Part shown: positions 27,349 through 40,600 of the stretch, in pieces
Numbering within the stretch: the stretch's first letter is position 1
How the letters are laid out: every line of letters starts with the position of its first letter
NCBI GenBank assembly: GCA_003993805.1
Contig: RSEF01000004.1
Span: 8,621,390 to 8,685,389 of the forward strand
From: Himantopus leucocephalus
Lineage: Eukaryota > Chordata > Aves > Charadriiformes > Recurvirostridae
Reading direction: 5' to 3'
Length of the DNA: 64,000 bases
Program-made: the position numbers and the translations under genes
The notes under the pieces: model-generated
What the model was told of the DNA's origin: nothing
Seen by the model: the letters and a program-made list of their open reading frames with translations, nothing else
Database searches by the model: none

Positions 27349-28222
27349 CACAGCGCTGTGCTTTCTCACTGATAGCTCCACATACCTATCCTCTCAGACT
27401 GGGTTTATTTTTATTTTTCTCTCTTCAGTACTTGAAATTATTCCTTGTACATTACCAAGAGCCCAAAGGTAAGCTTTGAGCAGACAGATCGCTTGCACAG
27501 TCCTCAGTGAGAGTTACAGAGATATTTGAGTTGTTAAAATTTTGCCAGATTTTTCTGATTGTGTCAGTAATATACTGAATTATATTATTTGTTTACAACA
27601 TGAAATCAAAAGTCACCCATAGAATCCAACTAAATTCTTAACAACTTTTTAAAAATATATATACAGATATATGACCCCTTTTTGCAGCCCATCTCATGTC
27701 ATTGATTAACAATTTTTTAATTTCCCTCCAGAAAGAAACCCCTCACATGCTAAGCAGGAAAGAGGTGTGTTTATGAAAAAAGATTGTTTCAGAGCAGAAT
27801 CGTAACAGAAGCTCAAAGTGCGTAACATTCAAATACGTTCCAGAAATATCACTGATACTTGAGTAAAAAACCCACTTGTCTTTGAAGGGATTTCTGTTGA
27901 GAAAAAAGCTTGTTTACTTTCCTCTTTTTGTTACTAGGGACATCTGAAAAAAGATAGTATATTCTTACTGGAACTATCTTCTACTGCTGTGGGGAAAAAA
28001 AAGGTTGCTATCTGCATTAAAATACATCCCTCTGCAAGTAGTTTTACATGCAACAAAGACAACGATAATTTGAATGAAGTACATACGGAGCAAACACCCA
28101 AGAAAGATCTTGCCTCCATACAAATATTTTAACAATGGAAGACAAATATGTCTTAGATATATATGCACTGACATCAGATTTCAAAAATCTTTTTACGATG
28201 TATTTTGATGTATTCTCAGCTT

Positions 28223-28241
28223 CCCCCCCCCCTTTTTTTTT
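28223..28241. repeat. C10-T9 homopolymer pair
   Basis: Ten C followed by nine T. It is a pyrimidine run in intronic DNA, likely variable in length. It lacks a nearby coding exon that would make it a splice tract. Confidence 0.95.
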
Positions 28242-29830
28242 AATCTCTTTCTTCCTTTACAGCAGCTTAGGTTGAAGGAGGAATGCCATCTTTAACCTTG
28301 AGATCCCTGTTCTTGCTGGTTTGTGCCATAAGCTTATTATTTAAAAGCAATTCTTTGTATTTAACATCTCACCTCAGCATGCAAAATGGTTATGGATTAC
28401 AGTACATTTGCTAGGGGGAAAAGGATAAAGTACCTGCGAATTAGAAATGCTGGCTGCTTGGCTGGGCCACAGTTTCACTCCCAGCTTCTGGACCAGAAAA
28501 ATCTTTCTGTGACACACCCCCTCCCCCCGTCTACTCTGTTTACGTGCTTATGTCAAAATTGTGCATTGCTAGTCTAAGACTGTTTCGGGCAGGTCATTAG
28601 ATCCAGTTTCTCTCAGTCACTGTAAATAGTAAGATACAGTTACAGTATACGTTTGGAGCGTAATCAGTTTTTAAAGCATGAATGCAACATAGTACTGTAC
28701 TATATATTCTGGAGCATCATCAATGCTGCCGGTAAGAGACTACCTTCTTGCCTTCCAGTGCAGGCAGCTCTCTGGATCTGGTTGCTAAATTCATAGATTG
28801 GACCGTCTGTAACTCAGCTTGCCAATCATTTGGCTAAAAGGACAGGATCTTTTCTGCTGTACAGTCTATACTAACCAAATAATCTAGAAAACTGCTTAGG
28901 CGGTGCCAGCTCCAGTTGAACAATACAGTGAGCAGCCTGTGTCCACCCGTCAGTGGCAGTCCCAGGCACTGTCTGCAGTGCTGCCCAGCGCACACAGCAC
29001 CGGCCACGGGCACACAAACACCCCGGGCTGTGCTCCTGGCGTTCCCGTTGGCAAATGAGGTAATGACTGTAAGATCACCTCGGGAAAAATAAGCAAAAAT
29101 AACTGATAGAAAGAGCATTAAAACGGTATTATTATTTGGTGTCAGCATTTCTTTGAAAGATTCTCAGGGAATATTAAGACGATGGTGGTGCAGTTGGCAG
29201 CATTAAAAATACACTGCAACCACAGTATGAAGCTGCAGAGACTCCTGCTAGGAGAAAAACGGCAGCTCTATCAAAGAGTTAAACATTTATTTTTTCACGG
29301 TCATGAAGCAAGACCAAACCAACTCCCCATTTCACACACTTGTTAACCTTCTGTCTTGATGAAAATTAGCAGCTACAGTTTCTTTTAAATAAATTCTGAA
29401 ATTTTTACTGGATAAAGCATTCCTCTATTCCTGTTGAAGAGTTGTGCAGCACAGCTGTTTTTAACAAATTCCTATTTTTACTCCCTGACTTTTGACTATC
29501 ATTATGTATATGAGTTTCTTCAGCCTGCAAAGCACGTTTTAACAAGAAATATTAATGTCCCTCTACATATATCATCTTTTCTCCTTATTCAGCAAGAATA
29601 GGTGTTGTACAAAATAGAAAACATCTGCTTACTTGTATTATAATTTCTCTTGAACACATTAGATTAGAAATACAAAGTTGATAGCAGAGGTTAATGATGA
29701 CTGTACAAAGCAGAACCACATTTCTTTGTAAGTATGTTTCAAAGGGAAAACAAATCCTGAAATTTGGTATTTATAAAAAGCATAAAGAAAGAATTATGAG
29801 GGAGTTTTTTATTAAGATATCTTTAGTGGC

Positions 29831-30029
29831 TATGTGAGAAGCTCAACAGGGCCCAACAATGCGCGCTGGCAGCCCAGAAAGCCAACCTCATCCTGGGCTG
29901 CATCCCCAGCAGCGTGGCCAGCAGGGCCAGGGGGGGAAATCTGCCCCTCTGCTCCACGCTGGTGAGACCCCCCCTGGGGTGCTGCATCCAGCTCGGGGGC
30001 CCCCAACATAAGAAGGACATGGACCTGTT
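29831..30029 (+). mobile_element. CR1 LINE fragment running into an assembly gap
   Basis: The plus strand encodes VASRARGGNLPLCSTLVRPP followed by CIQLGGPQHKKDMDL, matching the CR1 ORF2 stretch usually written like VASRSREVILPLYSALVRP and then FWGPQHKKDMDL. The nucleotide text (GCAGCCCAGAAAGCCAACC, AAGAAGGACATGGACCTG) is also classic CR1. The fragment is GC-rich compared with the AT-rich intron around it. The rest of the element, including its 3' tail, is hidden in the following gap; sequence right of the gap is not CR1. Confidence 0.9.
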
Positions 30030-30129
30030 NNNNNNNNNNNNNNNNNNNNNNNNNNNNNNNNNNNNNNNNNNNNNNNNNNNNNNNNNNNNNNNNNNNNNNN
30101 NNNNNNNNNNNNNNNNNNNNNNNNNNNNN
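30030..30129. other. Assembly gap (100 N) at the right side of a CR1 copy
   Basis: Exactly 100 N. CR1 lies on the left and AT-rich intron on the right, so the 3' end of the CR1 copy is missing from the assembly. Confidence 0.99.
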
Positions 30130-30743
30130 AGAGTGTTTAATTTTTATGTCAGTGCATTGAATTATTATGATGTGAACAGTGGCCTCCTTGGCAATTTTAA
30201 TCATGTGATGTGAATCCTTCTTTTCCTCTCTTTGCTTTCAACTACTGGGGCTCTGTGCAAAGAGCTCTGATTGCAAGATGCCTGTCACAGCATGGTCTCT
30301 GCTAGAAACAAACACTCCTAGGAAACGCTCCTTCAAGGCCTCCCTATACACGCCTTGTCTTAGCTCAGAGATGGAAAATCTCCTACTGCATTAAGATTTA
30401 GTGAGTCAGCTTTCTTGTTACAGAGGCAGGCAGTTTCAAATAAACCAAGTTTATCAGGTTTATCAAGCAGTTAAGTGTTAATGTTAGAGCCCTACTAACT
30501 ATAACGTTAGCTGATACCAGTAGTAAAGGAAGTCCTTCTAATGTCACGGTTCTTTCCTTGGTGCTTTCTTCTATTGTGTCAGTTACAGGATGACAGAGAG
30601 AGTAACATTTCTGAGGCTGTGACACGTATTTGGCAATCTGCTGCATTCTGACACAAATTAAGGGCCAGGCGTCATACAATGATCCAGACACAAACTCCCT
30701 CCACAAAAATAGCCCCGCTGTATCAAAAAATCAGAAGATTTCA

Positions 30744-30771
30744 GGGGGGNNNAAAAAAAAAAAAAAAAAAA
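30744..30771. repeat. G6-NNN-A19 homopolymer junction with a 3-base gap
   Basis: Six G, three N (30750-30752) and nineteen A follow one another. The three N look like an unresolved homopolymer boundary rather than a scaffold gap. No target duplication or retrocopy body is visible to make this a poly(A) tail. Confidence 0.9.
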
Positions 30772-33700
30772 GAATTGTCCTTTTCCAACTCCAGAATAAT
30801 TCACAGCACTGTACTTTTGAAATCTTTTTGTAGCTTAGCAGATGTAAACAAAGATATAAAATAAAATTGAGGAGAAAGTATCTTATCTTTTTCCCAGAAG
30901 CTAAACATCTTGTAATTATGATTCCTTAACTGGAAAACTGGATAGTTCAATATCCAAGGTGATTACTTATCTGTTAATATTCTTTCCAAAGTCATACTTC
31001 AATCATCTGAACTCCTAGCTACCATACGACAAGCCAGACCCTGCGCACAGACATAACCAAATGCTATTCCATTCACAGGACATAGCAATGAAAGGTAAAG
31101 GACCTTGTTTATTTACAGATCTCTGGCATACATCTTTTTCAAAATGCTGTGAATACGTTCCAGTATTGGAGTAGGTCAGAGTAATGCTGACTGATAATGG
31201 GTCGATGGAAAGAGATTCTTGTGATCTTCACGAGAAAGAAAAATAAGAAGATAATTTTAGTGACAGATGTATGAGCGCTCCACCCCAGCAGAATCTGTAA
31301 TTAGTGATATTTGACCCCCAGTGAAAAAATGAGCATGTGTATAAAGAAAAGCTTCAATATCAGTTGTAATAAGATAAAAACAATTTTTGCTTTTATAGTT
31401 TTCAAAGTGCTTTCTCTCATCATTCCTATTTCCCTTTATTGCCACTGTTTTTCTTTACATGTGCTGTTCCTGAGGAGGAGAGACAGAGGTTGTCTTTCTA
31501 AACAGTTCTTTGGTGTATGATTAGTATGTGACAGGAGTAAAGTCTTTCTTGGTAGAGAAATGCTTGCTTTCTTTTAAAGTATTAGGTGAGGGCTAGACTT
31601 TATAATGTCCCATCCTATAGAGGACACATCTTCCGGGACACTGGTTTTGGAACATCAGTCAAGACAACCAGATAAAAGAACAACTATTGAAACAGTGTCA
31701 TTGTTCTTCCTGGTATTTCAAAGAAACAGTTATTTTGGATGAGAGGAATTTAAGTACAGTAGACCATACACAATCTGCTAGCCATGTCCTTATCCTGGAA
31801 ACAGCATTTTAGCTGGATCAGTTGTTGCTTCCTATTATTATTTAGAGAGAATTTTAATTTGACGCACCAAGGCTTTAAGTAGAGCTTTAAGCATTTCAAG
31901 GACAAGCATTGCAACAGTGCTGCTTGGCAGCAAGGCACAGCAGAAAGCAATGTTTTTTTCAAAGCACAAAGCAGAAAAAAGGGAAAATGCTGTTAACTAC
32001 TGTTCCGTCTCACTATTCGATGCTATTGCCCCATCCCAGTCAAGCTATTCAGGATGTAACAGTGTTGCTCACCCTGACAGAATTAACACAAATCTGAGGA
32101 ACACAAATGCATTTGTTAAATACAATCAGCAAATTAGTGTTATTAACGTGCACAGATGCAGGTGAATATTTGTCAGACACCTTATACAGTCAGGTTGAAC
32201 TAACTTCATATTGCAAGAACCTCCGTGAAACAGTTGATCTGGCAGTCGGATGACTCTGCAAATTAAAACAGCACGATGCTGGCCCACCACAGTACTGCCC
32301 AGCAGCATCAGCACGTCTCCTCATCCACACACGGCTCCTGCCTTTTCACAATACGATGAGATACCCAATTCACATCATCATTCACAGTGTGATTGAACTT
32401 TGGGAATCCAATACAAGTCAAGCTAACTATTTATTTTTACAGGACGAAATGAAAACAAAAAGACCTGATATGCACTTAGCAGCATTGCCAGTACAGCATA
32501 TGTTATTTGTATAGATCAGCTCCACTTCTATTATACAAGTATTAGTGAACATTCTTACCGCAATTATACTGGGAGCATAAAATGACCATAACAGCCACAT
32601 TGTGCTCAGAGCCCCACAAATATATAGCAAAATTTCTGTCCGTAATCCAGGGAGTTTACAATCTAATTCAAACTGAAACATGGAAATGGATATGTACAAA
32701 TAACCAAGACAGCGTGAGAGCAGGATGAGAATTATGAAAGGGATACGTGAGAAAGGAGCTTCTGGTATTGCTGAAATCAGCAATGTACAGTCTCAGAGTT
32801 AACTCTGAAAATATTTACCAACAATTAGAATGTCACTTGGTTTCATAACAAAAGTACTGAATCACACAGCACTCTGAATAAAACACAACCCATACAAAAC
32901 CCTGCCACTAACTAGAAAGCAGCAACATTATTTATTGGTATTAAACATAAAGGTGAGAATCTCCACCTCTGATGTAATACAAATCCAAAAGTATCATCAT
33001 AAATATTTTGCCTAGGTCTCTCCAGCTCAACCCAGACAAATGTATTTATTTTCCACAATGTGCATATAACATCACTGACCAGTAGGTTTCAAGAAAAACT
33101 GGTATGTGCTGGATCAACAGCACATATCAAGGACACCGGCCCTGCGTTCCTCTGATGCAGAGCATGTGCAAGTGTTTCGAGCCTTCCCTTGAGCTTACCA
33201 CAGCAAAGATGATGTTTGAAAAGTAGCCAGGAAAAAAAAAGGATCACAATGCAGATTATACAACCTCAAAAATACAGAAACAGCAGTTTAAAAAAATGTG
33301 CTGCTTTTCCAGAAGACTAAAAGATATTTGAAGAGTAAAGGCAAAAATATGTCCCTTATGCAGGAAGGTATGGATACACACAAGCTTCTTGGAACAAAAA
33401 TTCTAGTTGTTCCTAATACATACTCAAGATTGGATCCTATTTCCCTACCAAAAGTCCAGTTAAAATGAAAACCTCAGATCAAAGGATGCACACATCTCTA
33501 CACAAACAAGGACAACAATCACTAGATTTATTGAGTTGATCAGATTTGACTCCGCAAATGTTGTGACTTAGGTGCACAGTTGGGAATCTTCTTTCTCCAA
33601 TTAATACAATTCTTCCGTTTAATTTCTAAGAGAGACTGGTAGCTGCAGACAGTCGTTAAACATATTTCCTGATATATTTTTCATTAATCACAGTGAAGTC

Positions 33701-33776
33701 AAGTAATAAATTATGATGCTTCAAATGAAGTTATAATCATGCAATTTTTCACATGGCTTAAATTATATAAAATACT

Positions 33777-33795
33777 CCCCCCCCTTTTTTTTTTT
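33777..33795. repeat. C8-T11 homopolymer pair
   Basis: Eight C followed by eleven T, then TCTCTATATTTCTG and an AG at about 33820. The layout resembles a plus-strand acceptor but no open exon follows. Confidence 0.95.
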
Positions 33796-35000
33796 CTCTA
33801 TATTTCTGTTTTAAAACAGGAACTAGATGCTAACAAACACCTTGATATTTCATTTTGCTAAAAGCTCCTCCTGGTGCCACTGATTAGCTTGACTTGAAAA
33901 AACAGAAAAGAAACGAAATTGCATCATCAGTGCTTTCCTATTCTTAAAAATAAGACAGAAGTGAAAGCTTAAGACAAAATAAGACAGACAAAAGGAGGAC
34001 GTAAAATGAATTGTTTGGTGGCTCATAAGTAATAGAAACAGAAACGTCGTATGAACTTTTTCTTAATGTGTGGGTGGCCCAATAAAAATTAGAAGCAAAG
34101 ACAGGCTTACTGTCAAGAGATGGCCACTGCTTCCCCCCGATGGAAGCCTGGCTGGAGCAGGGTGACTTTGCCACCCCAGACTCCCACTGCCGCCTGGCAC
34201 TTGTGCCCGGTCTTCACACTTGTCATCTGCAAACCCGGCGGACAAGATAAGGGATTGCTTTGCTCACAGAGGTCTGCTTCCCTGTGATAAACTTCTATCT
34301 CATCCATAACTAGATTTAAGATATGTAGGATACACTCGTCTTGAAAGCTGTCACCAGAAGGGAACTCTATCAATGACTTCAGCTTTCATACGCTCCAGAT
34401 AAACTTTCCGTTTTAATCTGTGCCCTTTGTGACTTTTCAAGCTATCGAAACCATCAAAGCCCTAATACACTCCCGGATACGGGTGCTCCAAATTAGATTC
34501 CATTTATCCAGCCAAACTTCAGGGCCTCTATTTACTGCAAATATGACAGCTAGTCAGATCTAAAAGGAGTTTGAAAAAGTAGAGGGAAGAAATTTGTTCT
34601 CTATCCACCTCTGCCCCACCAGGCTGCTTGCTATAGCGATATATTTTAAAACTTTCATAAACCTCAAACAGAAAAAAATAGCATTATCCACTACCATGTC
34701 AGCTTAAGTGATAACATAAATACATATCACAGAACATCTGCCACTAAATCACTGTTTATAGATGTCAGATCTCATTTATTATTAAAAAACCCCCAAAACA
34801 AACACTTTAAAGCCTGCCTTATTATTTCACAAGAAATGACTGATTTCTAAATTGCAAGGTGGAGCTATTCTTTCTAATCTTTTCATACAGAGTAACTTCT
34901 ATTATAAACCTCAGTCAAGAATAGCATTAGATGGTATTCACAAACACCTTATTATTGCCTGAATTACTTCATCCCAGTATGTAGCCTAGACAATCCAACA

Positions 35001-35044
35001 GATTTTCCCCATTGATTTTCCCCATCAATCTCCATTGATTTTCC
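35001..35044. repeat. 13-bp minisatellite, about 3.3 units
   Basis: GATTTTCCCCATT and GATTTTCCCCATC are adjacent, followed by a degenerate unit AATCTCCATT and a partial unit GATTTTCC. Confidence 0.7.
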
Positions 35045-35266
35045 ATGAAAGAAGATGGTGCATCTTGGAAAACTTGCTTTTATCTTACTTTTCTTCAAAC
35101 AGTAGAAATTGTACATCAAGGCATTATATTCCGATATCAACAATAAAATGACTAAAATTTACTTTTAGAAGAATTTATTGAGTGCTTCTTATCCACAGAA
35201 AGTATAAGATTTGAAAAATCAGAGCCTGTGTTTATAGTGCTGTGTTTGGCTGAGAGGGTCCTGGCG

Positions 35267-35304
35267 GTTTTTTCATTGAATTTTTGTTTTTTCATTGAAT
35301 TTGC
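35267..35304. repeat. 19-bp tandem duplication
   Basis: GTTTTTTCATTGAATTTTT and GTTTTTTCATTGAATTTGC are adjacent copies differing only in the last two bases. Confidence 0.75.
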
Positions 35305-36351
35305 TTTGTCCATTTTTTCCCCTTTGTGTCAGCTGCCTTAATAAGTCTTAAGTCAGGCACTCGGGGATCAAATTACCAAATCATGGAATTATTTCTGAAT
35401 ATGCAATCTGTATCCTCTTAGGTACAAGTAAAAATCCACTTGCAAAAGCCACTCATCTGTGTCATTGTAAATTCACCTCTCCAGTCTGACCTCTTTCCCC
35501 CATCTCCAATCTTCAGTCACCAACAAATCAAGAATATCATAATGTTTTGTTTGACAGGAGTTTCTGTTGGCTTGCTTCATTGTATGTGCTTATGACTAGA
35601 CAGTTACTTTATTTTAGAAAAGGATAGCTAAAACATCTGGAACATCCACACAGTTGTCAGCCCTGTGACATTCAGTGCCCTCAAACATATGCCATGCAGA
35701 TATAAAGCTGTACTTCTAAAGGAGACATACTTTAAAACGTGTATGTTGAGCATATCCTGACTTTGATCTCCGCCAGTTCCCCATCTTTTAAATCAAACAG
35801 CCACTTAATGATTGCTGTGGTGGTTTATATATATGTGATTCATGGGCACGCTCTCAGGAGGTCATCGGAAAGGTTGGCATTTCACAAAGTGGTACAGTAC
35901 TGTAGTCAGCCATTACATTTTCCCACCTACGTACAAGCTAATTTGATTAAAGGTAGAAGATCAATCAAACTCTATTGCCTCAGAAAGATTAATTACCTCA
36001 GCACTTTCTGAATTAATTATTAGCGTTCAGTCGTGGGGATAGAAAAACCCAATACAGTAGAAGTAAAGGGACCCAACGGGCAGATGTGGTAGACTGGAAT
36101 GTATTTTAGCCCAAGATTTATTAACTTTAACTAATGACAGCATCTTCCTTTTTTTCTCAAATTAGACCTAAGTGCTATATTGTGTTTATAACTCAGCAAT
36201 AACAGAATTAAAATACTGTTACATTTACACCTTATTGTGGAACTAAAGGCACACAAGCAGAGAACAAAAAAATGAAAACACCATTTAAAAAAAAAATCAT
36301 ATCTGCTGGCACGCACTCCTAGCCCCAATTTTTGGACAGGGAACAAGATAC

Positions 36352-36780
36352 TTAAAACTTTGTAGTTTTATTTTTTCTTCTGCCCCAGCATGAGGTCTGA
36401 AGTCCAGCTGCCAGAGCAGTCTTACTGATGATGTTTAAAGAGTATATTTCAGCAACTACAGAGTTTCTGACTATCAGACAAGTCAGCATGGCAAAAAAAG
36501 CAGCCATTTTCCCCAGGGAGAGCAAGGTTCCTGTCATCAGCTGTCTGCCGTCAGTGTGCAGCGCTGACCCTTTCTTCTTCACAATGACATCAACAAGATT
36601 TACAGGACCCTGCAAACCGTCATTAAGGTAAGCTGCTCGCAGGGCTAGCGGCAGGCCGGGCTGGCAGCATGGCTCCCCGTCAGCATGGTGCTCGGCGGCG
36701 GCAGGGAGAAGCTCCCTGGCCAGGGGATGCAGCATGGTCACCAGCGCCGTGTCCAGCCCGGGGCTGGGACTGGAAGCCAA
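36352..36780 (-). other. Unexplained 142-codon open frame with GC-rich first half
   Basis: A minus-strand frame runs 142 codons to a TAA. Its first ~50 codons (36630-36780) are much richer in G and C than the surroundings; the middle contains GPVNLVDVIVKKKGSAL, and AATAAA-type sequence lies near its end (about 36366-36372). I recognise no domain. On the opposite strand the same DNA has an open frame (36428-36631) and a consensus donor AAG/GTAAGC at 36627/36628. It could be a non-coding RNA exon, a retrocopy remnant or chance. It is not evidently part of a protocadherin. Confidence 0.25.
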
Positions 36781-36889
36781 GGGCTAATGCAGGACTGAGC
36801 CTCAGCAAACACACTCACTGACAGCTTTTATATGATCAGCACAGAAAAGGGACCTCCTGGATCACAAACTAGATTTGCTGCTATTATGG

Positions 36890-37660
36890 AGGGTGATTTA
36901 TTTGCCCTCTCATAAATTTATCGAGCTTCTCTTTAAAACCAGTTAGCATTCTCATTCCTTTCTTCTATACTTCCTCACTGATCTTCGAAATCCCCAAATT
37001 TCTGGCCTTAGCTGCTTTACAGACAGCACCTTTTCATTTGCTGGTGAAGCAACCCAGCACTTCATTTTGGCCCCCATTCTCTGCTATTACTTGAGAGCGG
37101 TCCTAATCCCCAGCCAGCCTTTACCTTGCACTTTAAACAAGCCAATATTCATTCCTTTTTCTGTATATAGGCATTCCCTTCCCTTGTTATTAGTAATACT
37201 TCTTTACACCTGTTTCTCAAGCGAGTTCACCTTTCTTTAATGTGGGAAGCCAACACTATTCATAAAAGGCCAGTTGTGGTGTCGTCAGTGCCTTGGGTTT
37301 GTTTGTTTTTTCTTTCTTTTTCCTGTACTAGGAGTAACCCAGGATTTTTTCACAATCATGTTAGGTACTGGTGATTTATAGTTTATCTTTGTAATACTTA
37401 GTTGTTTTTTTCTTTATGTCATTTTCAGCTGCTGATTTATATACTAGTTACACATACCCATTCCTGTGAGAAAGACTCTCAACTATTAGATTTCATCCTG
37501 CTGCTATTACTCCAAATCCTTAGCAAAATCCAATTCTTGGGTCATACGCACCTCCTCCATTTTCAGTCATGCTTTGCTTTGAGGTAGCAGAGTATTTCAT
37601 TGACACGTTCCTGCTTTTTAATGCCAAACTCATTAATGAAGATAATGATGGAGATTTTGT
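36890..37660 (-). mobile_element. Ancient degraded CR1-like LINE remnant (RT motif C to C-terminus)
   Basis: The minus strand at about 37630-37660 reads SIIIFINEFGI, comparable to the CR1 RT stretch LFNIFINDLDNGI just before the catalytic FADD box. Downstream on that strand, plus-strand blocks AGATTTCATCCTGCTGCTAT, CACTTCATTTTGGCCCCC and CATAAATTTATCGAGCTTC occur in the order seen in old antisense CR1. The FADD box itself is not intact. Frame is lost throughout. It overlaps the 44-kb remnant in element coordinates, so the two are separate insertions. Confidence 0.5.
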
Positions 37661-40600
37661 CATTCTTGTATTAATCTGTCTTTGCCTTCTTAATTACTAA
37701 TGCTCCACCTTAACGTTATAATAATAGTTTTTAGTTCGTAAATCTATATAGACTAACTATACATGTATGCCCTAATATTAAAAATACCTGTCACTGAAGT
37801 GAGGTAATAGAGCTAATCTAGTACTATTCTCGGGAAACCTATGATACCATTTATTGTTTTATGTTTACACATATCTTTGTTTCTTTCTTGTAAATGGTCT
37901 CCAGGAGTGAAGTCTGACCAAGCCTTTTCTTTTTTCTTGACACCTTGTCTCTTAGAATTACAGAAAAATAAGGAAAACACTATCAGTTTTGATATCCTGC
38001 GAGGAAGGATTACCTCGTCTCCTCCACATGAATGCACTGAATCTGCTCTGACTCTTAGTTCCATTATCATCATTCTTCATCAGCCTGTCTTTGCTCTCAT
38101 CAACATCATCCTTATCAAAAATTAAGGCAAGGTGAAAGTAGTCTTTTAATTTTGGGGAAGAAATATATGCTATCTTTAATCATTAACAGATGTCACCCTT
38201 GCTGCAAACCTCTTTCTTAGGTGGCTGAATACCATAGCTTACAGTCTTAATTCTTCTTAAAACTAATTCTCTTGAAGTCTGATGATCACTTAAAGCCAGC
38301 ATAAGCTTTGCCCCAGCTACTCATTCACTCATTTGCTGTCCACAAGTAATGCCTCATGTAACGAATGGAACTGGGGAATTGATCTGTTTAAATATAACTT
38401 TTCCGCCCCCTAGATCAGGTTGAACCCAGATGAATTCTTCTATGCAGTTCACCCAAGCAGCTCTACCAATGCTTGTGCTGCCACAAGAGAAGATGCAGTT
38501 GAAGACACAAACAAGCAGCCATAGACACCTCTGGCAACACCAGCTCGAAGTGACCATGAAGTTACAGTGCCTATCAGCTCGTCTTTTGGCCATCCTTTCC
38601 TTAGCTCTACACCTTCTGATTTTCAAGACGACTTTCTTGGCTTATTTTTTAATACTAATACTTTAACACTAATTCATGTTAAATATCCTTATGGAGACCC
38701 CCGCTCCTTTAGGACACCAGTTTTCTCCTATTCGAAACCCTGAAACCTCTGTGATTTGCCTCATTAACTAGTCCTTTAATTTTCAACTAGCTTTGTTTAT
38801 AATTCCATTTTGTTTATACAAAATTATTACAATTATTTTACTGCACATTACTTTCAGGTTTTCTGGCTTTCCCACCCCCCCAAAGCTGCAATCATATTCC
38901 TCTTACTCTGCCCAATTTCTTAGCCGAACTGGGCGTATTCTGCCGTCTCCAAATAAAAGTAAGAAAAATAATTTTATTCTCTAGAGGAAAATAAAACAGC
39001 CAGATTGTTTTGATAAGGCTATAAAATCAGGTTAAGCATGCAAATTTATCATTGATGTCACACATGTATTAAATAACCAAGCATAATTGGGGTTAACGCG
39101 TACCTTTCAACCCCTTCACTCAGTATCACTGCTTACAGCCAGTTAAGGGGGCACCACTGAGAGACAGTTCCCCAGGGAAGTTTACCCAAAGAGAATTTGT
39201 TACTTGTTGTCTATATTTGTGTGTTTTGTACTTAAACATAATACAGGGGGAAAAAAAAGAGAAGGGGAGGGGGAAAAAAAGGTGGTATGGTTAAAATCCT
39301 TAGCATAGGGAGTTATTGGAGCATCCTTATTAGTTTGAGCAATTTATGAGCAGAAAATATATGAATACCATGTGCATTAGTGCTGTTACTTAAGGATAAT
39401 GTTCTCTACAAACCTACATGCATTTTTATATTACTGTTTACTTAGTGTGACAGTTTATTGGCATCTCTTCCTTATGACACATCTACCACACTGCACATTA
39501 TGCTTTTCTGAGGAGGCGACTAAAGTAAGAGAAGACAAATCATTTTAAATAGTCTATTTCTAATTTTAATTAGTACAGTCAATTAATTTTAAAGGTGTAC
39601 AAATAAATTGCTCCTAGTTTTCTAACCACTATATTCTTAGTTATTCTTTCCCCCTTGCTTCAGTCCTTTATTGGATGTGAAATATTAAGGTTTTCACTCA
39701 CCAATATTTCTCAGCTTTTGTTATTTTAAGTTATGCTCATCTTTTTCAGTGTTTTGTAATAAATGCTTTGCTATTGCTAATAAATGGGAAGCTTCTAAAA
39801 CACAGTAATTTTCAATATTAGAGAAACAAATAAAACCTAAGAACTGTATTCAGGAAAAACAAGAGGGAGAAAACACTTTTTAATATAACCTTGCGTGATG
39901 TGGCATCTGTCATCAGCTTTCATAAGCCACTTAACATCTCAGTGGCTCTAGACGTTATTGAAGTTGTTTCATCCCAACTCTATGTCTCCTTGGTAGGCAA
40001 AGTTGAACTAAATCACCATCAGATGATTAATCAGGCTTAATGTTTTAGACAATGTTTCAGATTAAGACAGGTCAGATATTAAAGATCTTGAGACAGAACG
40101 AAGGCCATGCTTATTCTGTTGTATGACTTCTACTCAGATTATCTTACTATATATTCCTTTCACTTTTCACATTAACAACATGAAACTAGAATAGAAATTC
40201 CTTGAATATATGATGCCACTCCAACTTAGATGAAAAAACCAACAATCTAGCAGTATGTTTGTAGAGGAAACTATCAATTCAGAATGTTTTTCACTATTTC
40301 ACTATTGACTAAATGTGTCACGCGTGCACGAGTGAGTGAAATGAACCTCAGGCTGAACGCTTCCATAGATCATCACACAAGATATTTTGGTTGGTCTTAC
40401 CTACAGTAAGTCACTTTGTAGCAATATACTAAATAAAAGTATGCTGTGGGTCTTCCCCTACTATTTTACTTAGATGTATGAGAGCACACAACAGCCATCT
40501 TTTATATCTGCTTTTTTTTTCCTGCCACTAGATGCTGCCATTAATATAAGCATAAAACACTAAAAAGGAGTGCAAACTGAGCTTTCCGCACTGTAAGCAT

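Larger units (their letters stand above)
25849..29830. other. Intronic DNA without recognised gene
   Basis: AT-rich sequence with chance frames. A GC-richer stretch at about 28890-29060 has CpG-containing text (GCACCGGCCACGGGCAC) and a 104-codon minus-strand frame (28834-29148) with no recognisable domain. Confidence 0.5.
30130..36351. other. Intronic, AT-rich DNA without recognised gene
   Basis: Contains the G6-NNN-A19 junction and small tandem duplications listed separately. The 118-codon minus frame at 32427-32783 is hydrophobic but has no start context, splice sites or family resemblance that I can name. Confidence 0.5.

Noticed and set aside
32427..32783. 118-codon hydrophobic minus-strand frame
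   Set aside because: AT-rich DNA easily yields I/L/F-rich frames. No membrane-protein family resemblance or splice context was seen.
35168..35205. Resemblance to the MIR SINE core (TTTATTGAGTGCTTCTTATC)
   Set aside because: Similarity covers only about 20 bases and does not continue into the rest of the core, so chance is likely.
37700..38950. Possible continuation of old LINE sequence
   Set aside because: Pyrimidine-rich text looks similar in style, but no RT motif or ordered block could be fixed.
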